Below are positions 6,805 through 12,885 of a stretch of DNA of 18,397 bases, piece after piece. Position 1 is the first letter of the stretch; every line of letters begins with the position of its first letter. The DNA lies in the NCBI GenBank assembly GCA_033764095.1, contig JANRJF010000322.1, positions 1 to 18,397 on the forward strand, written 5' to 3'. Source of the stretch: JBDTMT01 sp033764095. GTDB taxonomy: Bacteria; Desulfobacterota; Binatia; HRBIN30; CADEER01. The notes beneath the pieces were generated by a model, which was not told the DNA's origin, made no database searches, and saw only the letters and a list, made by a program, of their open reading frames with translations. A program made the translations under genes and the position numbers.

Positions 6805-7052
6805 CGGTGGTGACGATGCGCGAGATCGAGCAGGTGTTCGAGATTCTTGCCGACCTCGGGGTCTCGCGCGAAGCGGTGACCATTCCACTCAAGCCGGCGC
6901 ACCCGGGCGGCGTTCGCCTGCTGCCTGACCACCGCCTCGAGATCGTGCTCGACAGCCAGGCACCGCTCGCCGACACGCTCGAGCGTGTGCGCGCCGCGAT
7001 CGAAGCGATCCTCGCGTCACCGGCGGGTGCAGCGGTGCAGCGCGACGACTGA
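6798..7052 (+). CDS. Hypothetical 84-aa protein downstream of gluQ
   Basis: The ATG at 6798 lies inside the end of gluQ (7-base overlap) and has a strong ribosome-binding site (GGAGG at 6788-6792, five bases before the start), which supports real translation. The product is small and soluble: an N-terminal helix (MREIEQVFEILADLGVSREA), a short middle with VTIPLKPAHPGGVRLLPDHR and LEIVLDS, and a C-terminal helix (LADTLERVRAAIEAILAS). The helix-strand-strand-helix layout suggests a compact alpha/beta domain. I do not recognise the family. Position suggests co-expression with GluQ-RS and the HExxH membrane protein, but this says little about function. An inverted repeat starts immediately at its stop codon. 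Confidence 0.6.
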   Translation: MLTVVTMREIEQVFEILADLGVSREAVTIPLKPAHPGGVRLLPDHRLEIVLDSQAPLADTLERVRAAIEAILASPAGAAVQRDD

Positions 7053-7201
7053 AGAACGGAACCACGGATGAACACGGATAAACACGGATAAAGTGAATCT
7101 TCGAAAGGGTGACGGGGCGCTGCTGGGCGACCACATGAATGCTCACCCAGCAACCAAACCCCTATCCGTGTTCATCCGTGTTCATCCGTGGTTCCGTCTT
7201 C
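7051..7201. repeat. Nested inverted repeat with about 40-bp arms (MITE-like)
   Basis: The left arm (7051-7091) and right arm (7161-7201) are near-perfect reverse complements: the right arm read on the minus strand matches the left apart from one missing base and two or three substitutions. Each arm carries tandem copies of a unit close to AACACGGATGAACACGGAT. The 69-base centre holds a second hairpin: 7121-7130 pairs with 7143-7152 (10 bp, one wobble). The unit closely resembles an ACGGATGAACACGGAT-type intergenic repeat that I recall from many unrelated environmental genomes. No transposase is present. It lies between the 84-aa gene and dxr and could fold in the dxr leader or end the upstream transcript. 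Confidence 0.85.
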
Positions 7202-7259
7202 GTTTGGGCCGCGAGACCACGTTGATTCCGGCCGCCACGTTCGTGGTAGGGTTCCGCCA

Positions 7260-8429
7260 ATGAAGTCGCTGAGCATTCTCGGCTCCACCGGGTCGATCGG
7301 GGTGACGACGCTCGACGTCGTCGGGCGCTTTCGCGATCGCTTTCGCGTCGTCGCGTTGGCGGCGGGGCGCAACGTCGACCGCCTCGCCGAGCAGGTGCGC
7401 GCCTTCGAGCCGGCCATGGTGGCGACCGGCGACGAGGCCGGCGCCGAGGCGCTGCGCGCCGCGGTGCCCGACTATCGCGGCGAGATCCTCACCGGCATCG
7501 ACGGGATCAGCCGCGTCGCCACCGCGTCGGGGGCCGAGCTGGTGATCTCGGCGCTGGTCGGCGCCATCGGCCTCGGCCCGACGCTGGCGGCGATCGAAGC
7601 GGGCAAGGACGTGGCGCTGGCCAACAAGGAAGTGCTGGTGGTGGCGGGTGAGCTGGTGCAGGCGGCGGCGCGGCGGCGCGGCGTCAATGTCTTCCCGATC
7701 GACAGCGAGCACAATGCCATCTACCAGGCAATGCACGGCCACCGCCGGCAGGACGTGCGGCGCATCATCCTCACCGCCTCGGGCGGGCCGTTCCTGCGCG
7801 CCAGCCTCGACGACCTGCGCGTCGCCACCCCCGACCAGGCCTTGCGCCATCCGACCTGGAAGATGGGCGCCAAGATCACCATCGACTCGTCGACCCTGAT
7901 GAACAAGGGCCTCGAGGTGATCGAGGCGCACTGGCTCTTCGGTCTGCCGCCGGAACAGATCGACGTCGTCATCCACCCGCAGAGTATCGTCCATTCGATG
8001 GTCGAATACGTCGACGGGTCGGTCATCGCGCAGCTCGGCATTCCCGACATGTCGATCCCCATCTCGTTCATCCTCGCCTACCCGGAGCGCCTGGCGCTCG
8101 ACCACCTGCCGTCGCTCGACCTGGTGCAGGCCGGGCGGCTGGAGTTCCTCGCTCCCGACCTCGAACGCTTCCCCTGCCTCGGCCTCGCCTACGACGCGCT
8201 ACGCGCCCGCGGCGCCGTGCCGGCGGTGCTCAACGCGGCCAATGAGGTGCTGGTCGAGTCGTTCCTCGACAAGCGCATCGCCTACCTCGACATCCCGCGC
8301 ATCGCGCGCGCGGTGGTCGAGCGGCACGGTGGCGCCGGCGCGCCGACGCTCGATGCGCTGCTCGCCGCCGACGCCTGGGCGCGCGACGCCGCGCGCAGCC
8401 TGGCCGCCGGCGGGACGGCGCGCGTCTAG
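7260..8429 (+). CDS. dxr: 1-deoxy-D-xylulose 5-phosphate reductoisomerase
   Basis: The protein has 389 residues, normal for Dxr, the NADPH- and divalent-metal-dependent enzyme that makes 2-C-methyl-D-erythritol 4-phosphate, the committed step of the MEP isoprenoid pathway in the cytoplasm. Seen here: the nucleotide-binding loop LGSTGSIG (residues 7-14), VALANKE (118-124), the metal/substrate motif PIDSEHNAI (D148, E150), LTASGGPF (171-178), MGAKITIDSSTLMNKGLEVI (202-221, E219 as third metal ligand), VVIHPQSIVHSMVEY (236-250) and PDM, with LNAANEV (324-330) near the C-terminus. The ATG at 7260 is chosen because the protein begins just before the first strand; upstream in-frame codons read into the inverted repeat. 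It stands alone here, without the common uppS-cdsA-dxr-rseP neighbours. It is probably transcribed from the 7202-7259 region. Confidence 0.98.
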   Translation: MKSLSILGSTGSIGVTTLDVVGRFRDRFRVVALAAGRNVDRLAEQVRAFEPAMVATGDEAGAEALRAAVPDYRGEILTGIDGISRVATASGAELVISALVGAIGLGPTLAAIEAGKDVALANKEVLVVAGELVQAAARRRGVNVFPIDSEHNAIYQAMHGHRRQDVRRIILTASGGPFLRASLDDLRVATPDQALRHPTWKMGAKITIDSSTLMNKGLEVIEAHWLFGLPPEQIDVVIHPQSIVHSMVEYVDGSVIAQLGIPDMSIPISFILAYPERLALDHLPSLDLVQAGRLEFLAPDLERFPCLGLAYDALRARGAVPAVLNAANEVLVESFLDKRIAYLDIPRIARAVVERHGGAGAPTLDALLAADAWARDAARSLAAGGTARV

Positions 8430-8498
8430 CGCCAAGAGGGCGGTTTACACACTGCCACCAGGGTGATAGCCGAAAAAAATTCTCGGGAGGCTTCGAGG

Positions 8499-8864
8499 TT
8501 GAATCCAGAAGAGATCAGTTGGTTCAGGGACCTGCTCAGCAGCCGGCGCGCCGAGCTGCTGGGGGAGGCGGGGCGGACGGTGAGCGGGATGGTGGACGGC
8601 AAGGAAAATTTCCCCGAGCCGGCCGATCGCGCCGCGTTGGAATCGGACCGCAACGCGACGCTGCGCATCCGCGATCGCGAGCGCAAGCTGATCAACAAGA
8701 TCGAGGAGGCCCTGCAGCGCATCGAGGACGGCGTCTTCGGCGTCTGCGAGGAGTGCGGCGAGCCGATCGGCGTCGACCGCCTGAAGGCGCGCCCCGTCAC
8801 CACGCTCTGCATCCAGTGCAAGGCGGAGCAGGAAGAGGAAGAGCGCAAGCAGCGTCGCGCCTGA
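8499..8864 (+). CDS. dksA: DksA/TraR-family RNA polymerase regulator
   Basis: The protein has 121 residues from a TTG at 8499. That start is chosen because an ideal ribosome-binding site (GGGAGG, 8485-8490, eight bases away) precedes it and the family sequence begins there; an in-frame GTG at 8463 would add 12 residues without a good site. DksA binds the RNA polymerase secondary channel and acts with ppGpp in the stringent response. Seen here: a coiled-coil arm (about residues 5-75) with the segment RIRDRERKLINKIEEAL, and a C4 zinc finger C83-x2-C86-x17-C104-x2-C107. The coiled-coil tip, DxxDxA in E. coli, reads EPADRAA (40-46): the second Asp (D43) and A45 are kept, the first is Glu. It is shorter than E. 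coli DksA at the N-terminus. A weak TTTACA -35-like element lies at 8444-8449. Confidence 0.92.
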   Translation: MNPEEISWFRDLLSSRRAELLGEAGRTVSGMVDGKENFPEPADRAALESDRNATLRIRDRERKLINKIEEALQRIEDGVFGVCEECGEPIGVDRLKARPVTTLCIQCKAEQEEEERKQRRA

Positions 8865-8867
8865 ACG

Positions 8868-8951
8868 AGGCTGTCAGGCGGCTAGGCTGCTGGCTTTCAA
8901 GGGGAAGAAATCCGAACCCCTGACAGCCAACAGCCTGACAGCGAACAGCCT
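8868..8951. repeat. Compound inverted repeat between convergent genes
   Basis: Two nested stems: 8870-8879 (GCTGTCAGGC) pairs perfectly with 8933-8942, and 8884-8904 pairs with 8917-8936 with a few mismatches and one bulge. Several copies of CTGACAGC / GCTGTCAG units occur on both arms. It lies in the 98-base gap between the stops of dksA (+) and the acyl-CoA dehydrogenase gene (-), so a transcript from either side would fold into a hairpin there. No T-run follows, so it is better described as a dispersed palindromic repeat that may block transcription or protect 3' ends. Confidence 0.75.
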
Positions 8952-8962
8952 TTCCGGCCGCG

Positions 8963-10147
8963 TCAGCCGCGCGGCAATCCCAGCACCTGCATCGCGATGA
9001 TGCCGCGCATGATCTCCGAGGTGCCGGAGGCGATGCTGGCGGCCGGGGCCTGCAGGAAGCCGGCCTGCACCCACTCCTCCATCTCGGCGCGCGCGCCGGG
9101 CACCGGCGTCTCGTAGAGCTGGCCGGCGACGCCGAGGATGGCCATGCCGATCTGCGGCATCTGCTGCGTCAGCTCGGTCCAGTGCAACTTGATGATCGAC
9201 GCCTCGGGGCCCGGCATGCCCATGCGCAGGAGCTTGTCCATGGTGCGCTGGCAGGTGTTGCGGAAGGTCTCGACGCCGAGGTGGACGTTGGCCAGCGCCT
9301 GACGGATGGTCGGGCTGCGGTGCGCGCCGCGCTCGCGCGCCAGGCGCAGCAGCGCGTCGCGCTGCTTGGCGAGCAGGATCTGCATCTCGACGACGTACAT
9401 GATGCCGCGCTCGTTCTGCAGCGCGCTGGTGACGATCTGCCAGCCCTGGTGCAGCTCGCCGAGCAAGTTGGCGCGCGGCACCCGCACCTCCTCGAAGAAC
9501 AGCTCGTTGAATTCCGCCTGGCCGCCCATCTGGCGCAGCGGGCGGACGGTGACGCCGGGGCTCTTCATGTCGACCAGCAGGCAGGAGACGCCGTTGCGGC
9601 GCGACGATTCGGGGTCGGTGCGGGCGAAGACCATGCACCAGTCGGCGTGGTGCGCGTAGGTGGTCCACACCTTCTGGCCGGTGAGCACGAAGGTGTCGCC
9701 GTCGAGGATCGCCTTGGTGCGCAGCGAGGCGAGGTCGGAGCCGGCGCCGGGCTCGGAGAAGCCGCAGCACCAGAGGTCCTGGGCGGTGAGGATGCGCGGC
9801 GCGAAGTGGCGCTTCTGCGCCTCGCTGCCGTAGGCGAGAATCGGCGGCCCGACGATGCCGATCCCGAGGTTGTTGACGATCTCGGGCGCGTCGGCGCGGG
9901 TCATCTCCTCGACGTAGGCGATCTGCTCGGCGATCGAGGCGCCGCGCCCGCCGAACTCGGCCGGCCAGGTGATCGCCACCCAGCGGTCGCGCGCCAGCGT
10001 CCCCTGCCATTCGCGCAGGGCCGCGATGCGCTCCTTCTCCGGCCGCTGGTTGAGCACTTCGCGGCGCAGCTCCGGCCGCAGGTGTCCGGCCAGCCAGGCG
10101 CGCAGCTCGCGGCGGAACTCGGGAACGCTCTCGCTCGTCGTCGTCAT
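8963..10147 (-). CDS. Acyl-CoA dehydrogenase family protein (FadE-type)
   Basis: The protein has 394 residues, the usual single-subunit acyl-CoA dehydrogenase length. It is expected to oxidise an acyl-CoA to the trans-2-enoyl-CoA with FAD, passing electrons to ETF. The N-terminal helical domain spans about 1-120. The middle beta domain carries the FAD/substrate signature CCGFSEPGAGSDLASL (127-142) and VWTTYAHHADW (160-170). The C-terminal helical domain ends with PAASIASGTSEIMRGIIA. The MCAD-type catalytic Glu (YEGT) is replaced by ASGT; E246 in ALQNERG is a candidate base, as in the clade containing actinobacterial steroid-degrading FadE subunits, but I cannot confirm this by alignment. The substrate cannot be assigned. 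It is monocistronic, with no beta-oxidation partner adjacent. A TTGACC at 10184-10179 (minus strand) is a possible -35 element very near the start. Confidence 0.93.
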   Translation of the reverse strand: MTTTSESVPEFRRELRAWLAGHLRPELRREVLNQRPEKERIAALREWQGTLARDRWVAITWPAEFGGRGASIAEQIAYVEEMTRADAPEIVNNLGIGIVGPPILAYGSEAQKRHFAPRILTAQDLWCCGFSEPGAGSDLASLRTKAILDGDTFVLTGQKVWTTYAHHADWCMVFARTDPESSRRNGVSCLLVDMKSPGVTVRPLRQMGGQAEFNELFFEEVRVPRANLLGELHQGWQIVTSALQNERGIMYVVEMQILLAKQRDALLRLARERGAHRSPTIRQALANVHLGVETFRNTCQRTMDKLLRMGMPGPEASIIKLHWTELTQQMPQIGMAILGVAGQLYETPVPGARAEMEEWVQAGFLQAPAASIASGTSEIMRGIIAMQVLGLPRG

Positions 10148-10155
10148 GCCGCGCA

Positions 10156-10184
10156 GCCTTAGAAGGCGCCCGGGTGCGGGTCAA
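10156..10184 (-). promoter_or_regulatory. Weak candidate promoter for the acyl-CoA dehydrogenase gene
   Basis: On the minus strand TTGACC (10184-10179) matches five of six bases of the sigma70 -35 box. A TCTAAG 15 bases on, or TAAGGC 17 bases on, could be a poor -10. Transcription would then begin almost at the ATG (10147), giving a leaderless or very short-leader mRNA; no ribosome-binding site is seen there. Seen in sequence only, and weak. Confidence 0.25.
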
Positions 10185-10244
10185 TCGCCGGCGCGGCTGG
10201 CTTGCAGCGCCTGGGCGAATGGGTTACTCCCAACCACCACTTGC

Positions 10245-10317
<73 letters not shown>

Positions 10318-10324
10318 CTCTCCA

Positions 10325-10365
10325 CGCGGGCCGGGTAGCTCTGGCTGCCCGGCCCGCGCGCGTTT
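10325..10365 (+). terminator. Strong GC hairpin behind the tRNA
   Basis: Bases 10325-10339 pair with 10344-10358 (15 bp, one wobble pair, loop TCTG), starting eight bases after the tRNA. Only a short TTT (10362-10364) follows, so the U-tract is poor, but the position and the stem stability fit a terminator or 3' processing boundary for the tRNA transcript. Confidence 0.6.
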
Positions 10366-10479
10366 CAGGCCCTGGCGAGCCCTCGCGGGCTAGCGGCGAA
10401 GCAAGAAAAAAGAGCTTCGCTAATCGAGCGGTACGTACTACCACAACAGATGACTCACCATTTTCCGGGGGATCGAAAC

Positions 10480-11358
10480 ATGCGTCAGGGCCTCAGGGGT
10501 ATGGCGTGCGCCATCGGCACGCTGCTCGTCGCGCTCGGACTGGTCGGCATCGCCGCCGACGGTGCGGCCGCGCAGATCCAGGGCAAGCAGCAGCAGAAGT
10601 GCATCAACCGCATGAACAAAGCCGCCGCCGGGGTGCAACTGGCGCAGGCGCGGGTCAATGCCTCGTGCGTGTCCGACTTCGTGCTCAGCGGCGGCAACGC
10701 CGAGCTGTGCGTGGTCGGCGATCTGGAAGGCAAGATCGAGCAGGCGCAGGGCAAGCTGGAGGACGAGGAGCTCGACAGCTGCATTCCGGGTCAGCTTCCC
10801 GGCTTTGCCTACACCGACGGTCTCTACGCCGGCAGCGCCGCGGCGCAGGCGGAGATCGACCTGGTGCACGATCTCTACGGCCAGCCGGTGGACAACGGCC
10901 TGCTGCTGTGTGCCGAGAACGTCGACGGCTGCAAGTGCCAGCGCCAGATCAGCAAGCGCACGTCGAAGTTGTCGGCGGCGCTGAGCAAGGTGTTCCTCAA
11001 GTGCAAGCAGGCGCGCCTGGCCGGCAGCAAGGGCTTCGTGCAGCCGGCGACGGCGGCGAGCCAGATCGCCACCTGCGTCAGCGACGCGGGCAATCCACTC
11101 TCGGTCGCCTCGGATCCGCGCGGCAAGATCGGCAAAGCCGCCGGCAGCATCTTCAAGGCGCTCGACGCCTACTGCTTCCACTCGATCGACAACGAAGTGC
11201 CCGGCGTGTGCGGAGCCCACCAGAACAACGCGGCGGCGATGTCGACCTGCATCTCTCAGCGCGTCAAGTGCCGCTTCTGCCGCATGATCAAGGCGGTCGA
11301 CAACCTGCCGACGCTCGACTGCGCCGCCTACTCCGGCGACGCCACCTGTCCGCTCTGA
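10480..11358 (+). CDS. Secreted cysteine-rich protein with internal duplication
   Basis: The protein has 292 residues. The ATG at 10480 is chosen for its GGGGG ribosome-binding site (10467-10471) and because a signal peptide follows directly (residues about 8-31, MACAIGTLLVALGLVGIAAD then GAAAQ); an ATG at 10450 would only lengthen the N-region. The mature part has 16 Cys, consistent with export and disulfides. It contains two related units. In the first, C41-x21-C63 and GKI (84-86) followed 14 residues later by C101. In the second, C153-x21-C175 and GKI (215-217) followed 14 residues later by C232. Both units are rich in Lys and Ala helices. A third Cys cluster (C244, C257, C264, C267, C281, C290) ends the protein, with CRFC as a close pair. 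I know of no function. No anchor is seen, so it is probably periplasmic or extracellular. It is preceded by a tRNA and faces the efflux operon convergently. Confidence 0.75.
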   Translation: MRQGLRGMACAIGTLLVALGLVGIAADGAAAQIQGKQQQKCINRMNKAAAGVQLAQARVNASCVSDFVLSGGNAELCVVGDLEGKIEQAQGKLEDEELDSCIPGQLPGFAYTDGLYAGSAAAQAEIDLVHDLYGQPVDNGLLLCAENVDGCKCQRQISKRTSKLSAALSKVFLKCKQARLAGSKGFVQPATAASQIATCVSDAGNPLSVASDPRGKIGKAAGSIFKALDAYCFHSIDNEVPGVCGAHQNNAAAMSTCISQRVKCRFCRMIKAVDNLPTLDCAAYSGDATCPL

Positions 11359-11371
11359 CGTCAGCCGCCGG

Positions 11372-11393
11372 GGCCGCGCCTACGGGCGCGGCC
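11372..11393. terminator. Short GC hairpin between convergent genes
   Basis: Bases 11372-11380 pair perfectly with 11385-11393 (9 bp, loop TACG). The hairpin overlaps the stop codon of the outer-membrane efflux lipoprotein gene (11380-11382, minus strand) and lies 13 bases past the stop of the Cys-rich protein gene (+). It could act as a two-way transcription end, but there is no T-tract on either side. Confidence 0.35.
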
Positions 11394-12885
11394 AGGTGGC
11401 GAACTCGTCGGGCGGCGGCAGGTCGGCGGCGTCCCAGCCGCCGCCGAGCGCCGAGACCAGCTGCGCGCTGGCGGCGAGCCGCCGGGCGAGCAGGTCGATG
11501 GCGGTGCGCTGGTCGTTCAGCGCCAGCGCCTGCACGGTGACGACGTTCAGGTAGCTGACGACGCCTTCCTTGTACTGGTTGGTGGTCAGCGTCACCGAGT
11601 CCTGCGCCGCCGCGACCGCCTTCGCCTGCGCGTCGGCGGCATGGGCGAGCAGGCGCAGCGCGGCGAGGTTGTCCTCGACCTCCTGGAAGGCGGTCAGGAC
11701 GGTCTGGCGATAGGTGGCGACGCTGGCGTCGAAGCCGGCGCGCGCCTCGTCGGTGGCGGCGGCGCGCAGGCCGCCGTCGAAGATGGTCTGCGTCACCGTC
11801 GGCCCGACCGACCAGAAGCGGCTCGGCCAGGTGAACCACTCGCTGAAGTCGGAGCTCTCGAAGCCGCTGCTGGCGCTCAGCGTGACGGTCGGGAAGTACG
11901 CCGCGGTGGCGACGCCGATCTGCGCGTTGGCGGCGGCGGCGAGCCGTTCGGCGGAGGCGACGTCCGGCCGCCGTTCGAGCAGCTGCGACGGCAGGCCGAC
12001 CGGGATCGGCGGCGGCGCCGCCGGCATCGGCGCCGCCGCCAGGCTGAAGTCGGAGGCTGCCGCGCCGACCAGCACGGCGATGGCGTGCTCGAGCTGGGCG
12101 CGCTGCACGCGCAGGTCGATCGCGTCGGTGCGCGTGCGCTCGAGCTGCGCCTCCGCCTGCACCACGTCGGCGCGCGAGGCGATGCCGCCGGCATAGCGGT
12201 TGCGCGTCAGCGCCAGCGAGCGCTCGTAGGCCGCGATGGTCTGCTCGAACAGCTGCGCCTGCGCGTCGAGGCTGCGCAGCTGGAAATAGTTGATCGCGGT
12301 CTCGTTCTGCAGGCTGAGGCGCGCCGCGGCGACGTCGGCGGCGCTCGACTGCGCGCCGGCGACGGCGCCCTCGACGCCGCGCCGCACGCGGCCCCAGACG
12401 TCGATCTCCCACGCCAGGTTGAACGGCATGGCGAAGTCGTTGACCGTCGAGCCGGAGCCGCCGAGGTTGTTGAACAGGCTGCCCGACTGCGCCGCGCGCG
12501 ACGCCGACAGGCCGACGGTGAGCTGCGGGTACCAGCCGGCGCGCGCCTGCATGACCATCGCGCGCGCCTGGCGGAAGTTGGCCTCGGCGACTGCCAGGTT
12601 CTGGTTGGCGAGCGCCACCTGCTCGAGCAGGTCGGCGAAGATCGGGTCGTCGTACATCCGCCACCACGCGCCGCCGAGCAGATGGTCGGCCGGCTGCGCC
12701 GGCTTCCAGTCGCCGATCTCCTTGTATGCCGCCGGCTCGACGACGGTGGGGCGTTGGTAGTCGGGCCCGACGCTGCAGCCGGCGATGGTCAGAAGCAACG
12801 CCGCGATCGTCACCCGGCTGACGCACCGCCATGTGGGGACGGCACGGCGGGCGACACCAGACGCCGAGCGCAGGATGCGAGTCAT
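11380..12885 (-). CDS. NodT-family outer-membrane efflux lipoprotein (RND outer-membrane factor)
   Basis: The protein has 501 residues, normal for a TolC/OprM-class outer-membrane factor. A lipoprotein signal (TIAALLLTIAGC, about residues 26-37) gives lipidated C37 followed by SVGPDYQRPTV, the usual start of NodT-type factors. Two homologous halves follow, each with long helices: ALANQNLAVAEANFRQAR and YERSLALTRNRYAGGIASRA in the first, AANAQIGVATAAYFPTVTLS and TTNQYKEGVVSYLNVVTVQA in the second. The LERRPDVASAERLAAAANA segment between them is typical of the family. Trimers would form the duct across the outer membrane and periplasm. It is the last gene of the operon and its ATG overlaps the TGA of the MdtC-like pump gene (ATGA at 12882-12885), with no separate ribosome-binding site, so it is co-translated with the pump it serves. 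Confidence 0.95.
   Translation of the reverse strand: MTRILRSASGVARRAVPTWRCVSRVTIAALLLTIAGCSVGPDYQRPTVVEPAAYKEIGDWKPAQPADHLLGGAWWRMYDDPIFADLLEQVALANQNLAVAEANFRQARAMVMQARAGWYPQLTVGLSASRAAQSGSLFNNLGGSGSTVNDFAMPFNLAWEIDVWGRVRRGVEGAVAGAQSSAADVAAARLSLQNETAINYFQLRSLDAQAQLFEQTIAAYERSLALTRNRYAGGIASRADVVQAEAQLERTRTDAIDLRVQRAQLEHAIAVLVGAAASDFSLAAAPMPAAPPPIPVGLPSQLLERRPDVASAERLAAAANAQIGVATAAYFPTVTLSASSGFESSDFSEWFTWPSRFWSVGPTVTQTIFDGGLRAAATDEARAGFDASVATYRQTVLTAFQEVEDNLAALRLLAHAADAQAKAVAAAQDSVTLTTNQYKEGVVSYLNVVTVQALALNDQRTAIDLLARRLAASAQLVSALGGGWDAADLPPPDEFATWPRP

Noticed and set aside
6889..7146. Short minus-strand open frame ending near gluQ and crossing the inverted repeat
   Set aside because: Its peptide is the translation of the repeat arms and of the complement of the 84-aa gene; such repeat-derived peptides are commonly mis-annotated.
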